Assembly: GCA_017463255.1 (NCBI GenBank)
Contig: JAFTPP010000032.1
Span: 558,001-622,000 of the forward strand
Direction of reading: 5' to 3'
Origin: Lachnospiraceae bacterium
GTDB taxonomy: Bacteria > Bacillota > Clostridia > Lachnospirales > Lachnospiraceae
DNA length: 64,000 bases
Shown here: in pieces, positions 35,579 to 42,113 of the stretch
Numbering within the stretch: position 1 is the first letter of the stretch
Layout: each line of letters opens with the position of its first letter
Position numbers and translations under genes: made by a program
The notes under the pieces: model-generated
The model's input: the letters and a program-made list of their open reading frames with translations, nothing else
Database searches by the model: none
Told to the model about the DNA's origin: nothing

Positions 35579-36907
35579 TTATTCAACTCTATACGGATTT
35601 ACTCGTTGCTGGTAATGATCATAATGGAATGTATCATAATCCATAAGCAAATAATAGTTTCCTCCCATACTGTCATTCCAAGTAACGTCTACGTAATAAT
35701 ACACACCATCAATGGTTACACGGTTCCAACCATGGCTTCCCCATTCTATTCCTGTCCATCCCTGACCGGAAATGTAATCTGTTTTTACTCCGGCAGCTTC
35801 CATCAATTTCTTATATGCGTTGGCATATCCCTGACACACTACCTGTCCGTGGGTTAAAGCATCATAGGTTGAACGGTATGTATATGTATAATCATATTCA
35901 CAGAAATTACATAAGTAATTATTAATAGCAATCGCTTTGTCTCTGGCTGACATTTCCGGTGTAACACATTCTGCTAGAACCATCTGAATTAATTCTGCTT
36001 CAGTATATTCGTTACGTGCTTTTACTCTTGCAGTCGGTGTTAACATATCCATTGTCATATAGCCCGAATTACCACAGAATTCCACCTGATACCATCCTGT
36101 ATCGGTCTGTCCTGTTACACGGATTGCCTGATCTAACACCAAACTTCCCATAACACCGCTTGCAGTATCCGGTCCATTAAAGATAAGGCTGTCACAAGTT
36201 GAGAACATTACAACATCCATTGGTGTAATATTATATCCCGTAGTTTGTGCGGGTGTTGGTTCCGGAATCGGTTCCTGTTCTTTTAACAAATCTGCTTTTA
36301 TATAGCCTGTGTTTCCACAGAACTCTACCTGATACCAATCGTTGTCCGTTTTTCCCGTTACCCGTATTGCCTGACCTGCCACAAGGCTTCCCAGTTTATC
36401 ATAATCGGTAGATGGCTCAACATAAATCTTACAAGCCTTTGAGGCATGCATAACAGCATCCATACCTGTTACTGTATAAATCACTTCCGGCAATTCTTCT
36501 ACGACTGGTTCTTCCACTATTGGTTCTTCTGCTATAGCTTCCTCAGTTTCAGGTTCTTCCACTATCGGTTCTTCTGCTTCAGGTTCTTCCGCTACTGGTT
36601 CCTCGGTTACAGCTTCTTCTGTTGCCGGTTCTTCTGTTTCAGGTTCCTCTGTCACAGATTCTTCTGCTTCAGGTTCTTCCGCTACTGGCTCCTCGGTTAC
36701 AGCTTCCTCAGTTTCAGGTTCTTCTGCTACTGGCTCTTCTGCTTCCGATTCTTCTGCTTCTGGTTCTTCTGTAACTTCAATTTCATTACTTACCAATATT
36801 TCAGCCGCTCTATCCCAAGAACTCTCTATTATTTTTTCTTTTGTAGAACATCCTGTAATACTGATAGCTACTATTAGTCCTAAAGCTACCAATCTCATTC
36901 TTCTCAT
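35579..36907 (-). CDS. Lipoprotein with acidic repeat, two SH3 domains and a transglutaminase-like domain
   Basis: A 442-aa secreted lipoprotein (lipobox SITGC). Residues ~45-140 are a Glu/Pro-rich repeat (EEPEAEEP, EEPVAEEP type), likely an extended spacer. Two bacterial SH3-like domains follow, each with the WYQVEFCGN(T/S)GY motif. The C-terminal domain has the transglutaminase/protease triad: Cys in GQVVCQGYA, His in GSHGWNRV and Asp in YYVDVTWND. It probably acts on cell-wall peptides or proteins at the surface. Start 36907 has AAGGTGG at good spacing. Confidence 0.85.
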   Translation of the reverse strand: MRRMRLVALGLIVAISITGCSTKEKIIESSWDRAAEILVSNEIEVTEEPEAEESEAEEPVAEEPETEEAVTEEPVAEEPEAEESVTEEPETEEPATEEAVTEEPVAEEPEAEEPIVEEPETEEAIAEEPIVEEPVVEELPEVIYTVTGMDAVMHASKACKIYVEPSTDYDKLGSLVAGQAIRVTGKTDNDWYQVEFCGNTGYIKADLLKEQEPIPEPTPAQTTGYNITPMDVVMFSTCDSLIFNGPDTASGVMGSLVLDQAIRVTGQTDTGWYQVEFCGNSGYMTMDMLTPTARVKARNEYTEAELIQMVLAECVTPEMSARDKAIAINNYLCNFCEYDYTYTYRSTYDALTHGQVVCQGYANAYKKLMEAAGVKTDYISGQGWTGIEWGSHGWNRVTIDGVYYYVDVTWNDSMGGNYYLLMDYDTFHYDHYQQRVNPYRVE

Positions 36908-36977
36908 ATATAATACCACCTTTCTTTTGTACGGTTATATCATATAGATGCATCTAAAGTGTAATCGGTTTTATTTT

Positions 36978-37514
36978 TTACAAAAAATCTTTATTTTTTT
37001 CTCTTTTTTCTTTTAACCATGCAAAATAAGCATCATCACACTTATCAAAAGTACCGTCTTCTTCAAATTTGGCATGATATTCTTTCCATATACTTTTCAG
37101 TATGTCGCTGTAAGGTGCCCAATCAGTACACATCTGTTCTCTTGAATAATGTTGCACGCATTGTCTGTCTGGCTTACTTTCTAAGTATCGCCCACCCTTA
37201 GGCCTTTTTTCAGGCGATAAGCTGCATCCTGTTTCTGTTAAAGCAACACATTCTCCCATGGCATCAACACCGATAAAGTTATAACATTTGTGTCTCATAC
37301 GCAGATAAAAACAAGTTCCTGCTTCTTCACTAAAATAATCAATTGCATATAATCCGTTCTCATCATTAAGAAGCGTAAGAATTTGGTCCCTTAATTCGCC
37401 ATCCTCTTTGTTTAATGCTTTCAACATATCTTCCGGTGCCAATGAGCAGCCCTTATCCTTACAACATTGTCCTTTACATTCAGAGCACTCGGCTCCCGGT
37501 TTATACCCCTGCAT
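36978..37514 (-). CDS. Cysteine-rich protein resembling YkgJ-type (zinc/iron-chelating) family
   Basis: A 178-aa protein with an N-terminal Cys cluster (CSECKGQCCKDKGC) and further Cys (CYNF, CVAL, GCSLSP, RQCVQH), fitting the YkgJ/zinc- or iron-chelating CxxCxxxCC family. The function is unknown; metal-cluster binding is likely. It has its own promoter, with a hairpin over the -35. The gene lies next to the 53-bp repeat array. Confidence 0.65.
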   Translation of the reverse strand: MQGYKPGAECSECKGQCCKDKGCSLAPEDMLKALNKEDGELRDQILTLLNDENGLYAIDYFSEEAGTCFYLRMRHKCYNFIGVDAMGECVALTETGCSLSPEKRPKGGRYLESKPDRQCVQHYSREQMCTDWAPYSDILKSIWKEYHAKFEEDGTFDKCDDAYFAWLKEKREKNKDFL

Positions 37515-37599
37515 ATGATTCTCCCTTCAGTCATATCCTGTATTTTCACATACTGTATTCCCACGCACTGCTGTTTTTTGTATCTCATTTTTGATATAT

Positions 37600-37647
37600 A
37601 TTATAACATCGCCTCAGGATATCCACAAGCAAGCAGGCTGTGGATAT
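37600..37647 (-). promoter_or_regulatory. Promoter of the Cys-rich gene with palindrome over the -35
   Basis: -35 TTGTGG (37623-37628), 17-bp spacer, -10 TATAAT (37600-37605) on the minus strand. ATATCCACA (37619-37627) and TGTGGATAT (37639-37647) form an inverted repeat, with the first arm across the -35. Each arm is one mismatch from the DnaA box TTATCCACA, so a DnaA link is possible but weak. Confidence 0.5.
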
Positions 37648-37670
37648 GTGGACGTGCCAACTAACCCGAA

Positions 37671-38112
37671 GCTGTTTCCCCGACTGAATTCTTACTTTCT
37701 GTGATTCAGTCGGGTTTTCTCCTGCTATTTTTCCGACTAAATTCTTGTTGATTATAATTCAGTCGGATTTTTTCCTGCTGTTTTTCCGACTAAATTCTTG
37801 CTTGCTGTGATTTAGTCGGTTTTTTTCTTGCTATTTTTCCGACTAAATTCTTGCTTGCTGTGATTTAGTCGGTTTTTTCCTGCTGTTTCCCCGACTGAAT
37901 TCTTGTTGGATGCCTTTCAGTCGGGTTTTTTCCTGCTATTTTTCCGACTAAATTCTTTCTTACTGTGATTCAGTCAGGTTTTCTCCTGCTGTTTCTCCGA
38001 CTAAATTCTTGTTGGATGCCTTTCAGTCGGGTTTTTTCCTGCTGTTTCTCCGACTAAATTCTTGTTGGATGCCTTTCAGTCGGGTTTTCTCCTACTGTTT
38101 CCCCGACTGAAT
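37671..38112. repeat. 53-bp tandem array of hairpin units (8 full units plus a partial)
   Basis: Left arms CCGACT(A/G)AAT start at 37680, 37733, 37786, 37839, 37891, 37944, 37997, 38050, and 38103 (partial). The spacing is 53 bp except once 52. Each full unit is a ~34-36-nt hairpin, arm ATTYAGTCGG on the right, then TTTT-rich linker CCTGCT(G/A). Loops are of about five types, some repeated. Plus-strand units look like terminators, but stem mismatches are A/C on plus and hence G-U on minus RNA. The array lies between the hemerythrin terminator and the Cys-rich gene's promoter. No coding sense is seen. Confidence 0.9.
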
Positions 38113-38116
38113 ACAC

Positions 38117-38140
38117 AAAAAGAGCTGCTACTCCGGCAGC
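38117..38140 (-). terminator. Terminator of the hemerythrin-HIT gene
   Basis: Minus-strand stem GCTGC/GCAGC with a 7-nt loop, then TCTTTTTG. It stands between the hemerythrin gene and the 53-bp array. Confidence 0.75.
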
Positions 38141-38184
38141 ACATTCATCTGCCTTTGTAACAACTCCAACATTACAAATTATGA

Positions 38185-39021
38185 CTAAAACTTATCTTTC
38201 AATTTATCATAGATAGCTTCATAACGCTGCGGATTCTCATAAACAGCATTATAATCAATTACTTGCTGTACTCCGAAATTGCCATCTTCTTTATACTTAG
38301 GAATAATGTGATAAGCAAGTTTTTCTCCCATATCTCCCAAATCCATATAGCAGATTGCATCCGGGTCATAGCACTTTTTCAAAACTTTAGCCGCCTTAGC
38401 GATATCTGCAAAAAAGATATTTCTCTCTAAAGCAGATAATCTGCACATCTCCGTAGCTGCTTCTTTAAACACTGCCACAAGATGTCCTTTACAAGATTGA
38501 TCCTTGTACAAATAAAGCTTCACCACATCATACTCTTTGAGGAAGCGTCCATACATCTCATCATCCTGAACTTCCTCCTTAGAAGCACTGTCCTTTCCTT
38601 CCGCTAAATACTTCTGGTAAGCCGCAATCATATTTTTATCTTCACTTAAAACATGCGTCATAATCCATGTTTTTACTTCATCTTTAATAAGCTTTAACTG
38701 TTTTAATGGTTCTGCCTTAATCTTAGGAAGATCTAACTTCATAACATATTCAGAACATTTCTTATGAAACTTCTTATGTGCAGTCATACCGGAATAATTC
38801 ATTTCCTGCATCATGCGTTCTTCTTCATAAAAATGATATCCTGTATAATCACGAAGAGCACATACAATATCCAACAATTGCTTATCTGTCACGCCGATAC
38901 ACTGAATACGAATTAACTGCTCCAAATCACGTCCAATTTTAAAAAGCTGCTTATGTTGCTTATCTATATCGCCATTACCGGTTTCCATATCCGGAGCCCA
39001 ATCAAATTTAAAATCAAACAT
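38185..39021 (-). CDS. Bacteriohemerythrin fused to a degenerate HIT-like domain
   Basis: A 278-aa fusion. Residues ~1-140 are a hemerythrin domain with the diiron ligands H23, H63, E67, H82, H86, H123 and D128. Residues ~165-265 resemble the HIT fold: LVAVFKEAATEMCRLSALERN and the end of the family motif AYHIIPKY. The HIT triad HxHxH is K234, A236, H238 here, so nucleotide-hydrolase activity is likely lost. Start at ATG 39021 gives the usual hemerythrin N-terminus; GTG 39030 is an alternative. It could couple O2/NO/iron sensing to a nucleotide-binding module. Confidence 0.75.
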   Translation of the reverse strand: MFDFKFDWAPDMETGNGDIDKQHKQLFKIGRDLEQLIRIQCIGVTDKQLLDIVCALRDYTGYHFYEEERMMQEMNYSGMTAHKKFHKKCSEYVMKLDLPKIKAEPLKQLKLIKDEVKTWIMTHVLSEDKNMIAAYQKYLAEGKDSASKEEVQDDEMYGRFLKEYDVVKLYLYKDQSCKGHLVAVFKEAATEMCRLSALERNIFFADIAKAAKVLKKCYDPDAICYMDLGDMGEKLAYHIIPKYKEDGNFGVQQVIDYNAVYENPQRYEAIYDKLKDKF

Positions 39022-39164
39022 ATTAAACACCCATTTCTTCTTTTTTTACTCATATTTAATTGTACTTATATTTTACCATTTCCACCCCAAAAGACAAGTA
39101 GATTTTGCCTCAAATTAGTCCAAAAGTCATAATGATACAATTGACATAATTTTCCCATATCAAC

Positions 39165-39193
39165 AAAAAAGAGAATCCGCGGATTCTCTTTTT
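39165..39193 (-). terminator. Second copy of a tRNA-type terminator
   Basis: Palindrome AAAGAGAATCC/GGATTCTCTTT (39168-39191) with A/T tracts. It matches the tRNA-Met/Val terminator in sequence style (GAATCC core) and looks like a decayed duplicate. Confidence 0.6.
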
Positions 39194-39269
39194 GTTAATA
39201 ACGAGAGTGAGATTCGTTCTACGCTACGCTCCGGTCCACACTAAACAGATGTCCACCAGACTTCGTGCG

Positions 39270-39298
39270 CCCTCTCCACCACGACCTGGTGGAGAGGG
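39270..39298. other. Perfect 12-bp-arm GC-rich hairpin
   Basis: CCCTCTCCACCA, loop CGACC, TGGTGGAGAGGG. It lies within the ~100-bp insert between the tRNA-end copies. Composition is richer in G+C than the surroundings. Confidence 0.7.
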
Positions 39299-39328
39299 TT
39301 CATATCAACTTCCATGACTAACAACAAC

Positions 39329-39358
39329 AAAAAAAGAATCCGAACGGATTCTTTTTCT
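39329..39358 (-). terminator. Terminator of the tRNA-Val/tRNA-Met unit
   Basis: Minus-strand 12-bp stem AAAAAGAATCCG/CGGATTCTTTTT, with T-run, 6 nt after tRNA-Met. Confidence 0.9.
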
Positions 39359-39363
39359 GTTAG

Positions 39364-39437
39364 TAGCGAGAGGGGGATTCGAACCCTCGACACCACGGGT
39401 ATGAACCGTGTGCTCTAGCCAACTGAGCTATCTCGCC
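39364..39437 (-). tRNA. tRNA-Met (anticodon CAT)
   Basis: Acceptor GGCGAGA/TCTCGCT (G1-U72), discriminator A, loop TTCATAC (CAT). Base-paired position 1-72 argues for elongator Met rather than initiator; tRNA-Ile2 (lysidine) is a less likely alternative. CCA not encoded. Confidence 0.92.
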
Positions 39438-39461
39438 ATAATCTGTATTTTGTTGTATAAA

Positions 39462-39534
39462 TGGGACCTATAGGGCTCGAACCTATGACCCCCTGCTTGT
39501 AAGGCAGATGCTCTCCCAGCTGAGCTAAGATCCC
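39462..39534 (-). tRNA. tRNA-Val (anticodon TAC)
   Basis: Acceptor GGGATCT/AGGTCCC, discriminator A, loop CTTACAA (TAC), T-arm TTCGAGC. Co-transcribed with tRNA-Met, 24 nt apart. CCA not encoded. Confidence 0.95.
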
Positions 39535-39569
39535 ATTTTTTAGCGGGCCTATCTGCGACCCGCTTTGCT

Positions 39570-39599
39570 AGTATACTATTTAAACCGTGTGCTTGTCAA
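39570..39599 (-). promoter_or_regulatory. Promoter of the tRNA-Val/tRNA-Met unit
   Basis: -35 TTGACA (39594-39599), 18-bp spacer, -10 TATACT (39570-39575). A hairpin AGCGGG-CCCGCT follows in the leader before tRNA-Val. Confidence 0.82.
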
Positions 39600-39651
39600 C
39601 ACCTTTTTTACAAAAATACAACTTTTTTTAAAGCATCCTATAACGAAGTCG

Positions 39652-41415
39652 TTACATACGCTCAGGAGCTTCAAATCCTAACAAATCAATGCTGGTTTCA
39701 AGAACACCCTGACTAAGCTTTAACAATGCAATATAACTCTGTTTCTTTTCTGCATCTTCTTCTGTAAGAATCTTTGTTTCATGATAGAAACGGTTAAAGG
39801 CATTTGCCAAATCATAAATATATGCGCAAATCTTGTGTGGTGCTACTTCTTCGTATGCACTCTGAATCATGGCATTAAACTTGGTAATTTCTAACATCAA
39901 TGCCTTTTCGGACTCTCCCGTAGTCGCTTTAATCTTACATACATTCACATCTCCGCCTGCTTCTGTGAAACGACTGAGAATTGACTTAATACGCACAATT
40001 GTATATAAGATATATGGACCTGTATCACCTTCAAAAGAAGTAAATCTGTCTATATCAAAGATATAATCCTTGCTTGCCTGATTAGACAAATCTCCGTATT
40101 TAATGGCTGACATACCAACGATTTTAGCTGTCTTATGTGCTTCTTCCTCACTGGTAGCATGTCCGTCCATAATCTTTTTAAACATTTCATCCTGAATCTC
40201 TTTAATCAGATATTCAAGACGCATTACACCGCCATCACGGGTTTTAAACGGCTTACCGTCTTTACCATTCACAGTACCGAAACCAATATGTTTCAATTCC
40301 GTGTTTTCATCCACAAGCTTTGTCTTTCTTGCACAACGGAATACCTGTTCAAAATAAAGTTCCTGACGCTTATCGGTAAGGTATATCATCTTATCCGGAT
40401 GATATTTTTCCATACGTTCCATAATGGTTGCAAGGTCTGTTGTATTATACAAAGATGCACCGTCTGACTTTAAAATCATACACGGAGGCACTTCTTTGGT
40501 ATCTGTTTCTTCTTTTACATCTACTACTAATGCCCCATTACTGATATATGCATATCCGCCTTTTTTCATATAATCTACCATACCCGGAATCAAATCCTGT
40601 ACGTCAGATTCACCTTTCCAAAGGTCGAACTCTACATTTAAGTTATCATAATTTCTCTTTAAATCTGTTACGGATACATTAATAATGTGATCCCATAATG
40701 CACGATAGCCACGCACGCCTGTCTGAAGTTTATACGTAGCCTCCATTGCTTTTTCTTTATATGCTTCATCCACCTTTGACTTTCCGCTTGCGGTAGGATA
40801 GATTTCTTCTAATTCAGAAATAGTAAATGGTGCTTCCTTGGGATATTCTCCTGTAAAGGTTTCATCATAATAAGGTAATTCCGGCTTACGCAATGACAAC
40901 TCATGAATAATAAGTCCCATCTGAAGTCCCCAGTCTCCCAAGTGGATATCACCGATTACATTGTGACCTGCATAGCGGCAAATTCTCTTAATACTTTCAC
41001 CGATTACTGCTGAACGTAAATGTCCTACATGAAGGGGCTTTGCCACGTTTGGTCCGCCGTAGTCCACCATAATAGTCTTAGGATTTTCCGTTTCCATACC
41101 AAATTTTTCACTAACTGCCATTTCATTCAGATAGTCTGCCAAGAATTCAGCACTCACCTTAAGATTCAAAAAGCCCGGTGCCACAGCTTCTACGCTTGAT
41201 AAAATCTTGCTTTCTGCAAGAATAGCTGCTATATCATTTGCAATCATAATCGGAGCTTTCTTATACTGCTTTGCAAGGGCAAGTGCACCGTTACACTGAT
41301 ATTCACATAAATCAGGACGGTTAGAAAGATTTACCTTACCATAGCCTGCTTCATATCCTGCTTTTTCAAAAGCACTCATTACTTCTGCAGAAATAATATC
41401 CAATATCTTTTTCAT
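39652..41415 (-). CDS. argS: Arginyl-tRNA synthetase
   Basis: A 587-aa class I synthetase with N-terminal Add-1 domain, VDYGGPNVAKPLHVGHLRS (HVGH = HIGH motif), and the DALR anticodon-binding C-terminus. RBS GAGAGG precedes the ATG. Confidence 0.96.
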   Translation of the reverse strand: MKKILDIISAEVMSAFEKAGYEAGYGKVNLSNRPDLCEYQCNGALALAKQYKKAPIMIANDIAAILAESKILSSVEAVAPGFLNLKVSAEFLADYLNEMAVSEKFGMETENPKTIMVDYGGPNVAKPLHVGHLRSAVIGESIKRICRYAGHNVIGDIHLGDWGLQMGLIIHELSLRKPELPYYDETFTGEYPKEAPFTISELEEIYPTASGKSKVDEAYKEKAMEATYKLQTGVRGYRALWDHIINVSVTDLKRNYDNLNVEFDLWKGESDVQDLIPGMVDYMKKGGYAYISNGALVVDVKEETDTKEVPPCMILKSDGASLYNTTDLATIMERMEKYHPDKMIYLTDKRQELYFEQVFRCARKTKLVDENTELKHIGFGTVNGKDGKPFKTRDGGVMRLEYLIKEIQDEMFKKIMDGHATSEEEAHKTAKIVGMSAIKYGDLSNQASKDYIFDIDRFTSFEGDTGPYILYTIVRIKSILSRFTEAGGDVNVCKIKATTGESEKALMLEITKFNAMIQSAYEEVAPHKICAYIYDLANAFNRFYHETKILTEEDAEKKQSYIALLKLSQGVLETSIDLLGFEAPERM

Positions 41416-41453
41416 AATTTTTCCTCTCTATCATTATCTGATACAAACTTATC

Positions 41454-42095
41454 TTAATTCATTGTAGCCTCAGATTTCCCGTCGTTCTTCTGACGCTCAC
41501 GTTCTACCTTGGAATAAATACAACCACAGTAATCCTGTCTGTACAAATCATATTCCTTAGACAACTCAATGGAACGCTGATACCCGCCCTTTTTCTTAAA
41601 GTCTGAAGGCAAAAAAGGAACTCCGTATTCCGATGCCAATTGTTGCCCTATTTCATTTAAAACAGCCGCATTTTTAAGGGGACTGATGGTTAATGTTGTT
41701 GTAAAATAATCATATCCCTTTTTAAGTGCAAGCTTGGCAGTTTCCCTAAGTCTTAATTCAAAACATCTATGACAGCGTTCCCCACCTTCCGGACAGGTCT
41801 CATAGCCTTTTGCCACATCATAAAAATCTTCGGGAACATACTCTCCCTCTATAAAATCCACCTTGCCTTTTAAGGGCATACTCTGAATCAGACGTTTTTG
41901 TTCCACCACTCGCTTACTATATTCCTCTCTCTCCGAGATATTTGGATTATAGTAAAAAACAGTAATGTCAAAATACTGACTTAAATATTCTATTACATAA
42001 CTGCTGCAAGGTGCACAGCAACTATGTAATAATAGTCTGCACCGAAAACCCTGCAGACTATTAATTACTTTTTCTAATTCAAGTTGATAGTTCAT
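41454..42095 (-). CDS. queH: Epoxyqueuosine reductase QueH
   Basis: A ~213-aa DUF208/QueH protein. Iron/FeS ligand Cys lie in LHSCCAPCSS, TCPEGGERCHRC and DYCGC. It does the final reduction of epoxyqueuosine to queuosine in tRNA. ATG at 42095 has AAAGGT 8 nt upstream. An upstream TTG at 42101 is less likely. It lies 18 nt after the EAL gene. Confidence 0.92.
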   Translation of the reverse strand: MNYQLELEKVINSLQGFRCRLLLHSCCAPCSSYVIEYLSQYFDITVFYYNPNISEREEYSKRVVEQKRLIQSMPLKGKVDFIEGEYVPEDFYDVAKGYETCPEGGERCHRCFELRLRETAKLALKKGYDYFTTTLTISPLKNAAVLNEIGQQLASEYGVPFLPSDFKKKGGYQRSIELSKEYDLYRQDYCGCIYSKVERERQKNDGKSEATMN

Positions 42096-42113
42096 TATCA
42101 ATTACCTTTTTGA

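Larger units (their letters stand above)
39031..39363. other. Intergenic stretch with duplicated tRNA-end/terminator and GC-rich hairpin
   Basis: Holds a hemerythrin promoter candidate (TTGTCT-16-TAAAAT), a terminator-like palindrome at 39165-39193, a 21-bp segment (39196-39216) with 17/21 match to the 3' end of tRNA-Met (39361-39381), and a GC-rich hairpin CCCTCTCCACCA/TGGTGGAGAGGG (39270-39298). The second, genuine terminator is at 39329-39358. Confidence 0.6.

Noticed and set aside
35359-35646. A 95-residue plus-strand open frame opposite the pseudogene
   Set aside because: No RBS, overlaps the transglutaminase gene on the other strand, and composition looks like an antisense of a lipoprotein signal.
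37619-37647. Replication origin or DnaA-box cluster
   Set aside because: Only two imperfect DnaA-like boxes as one palindrome; no AT-rich unwinding element or dnaA/dnaN nearby.
37671-38112. CRISPR array
   Set aside because: Repeats are regular but the units are 53 bp with hairpin arms and similar loops; there is no unique spacer set and no cas gene nearby.
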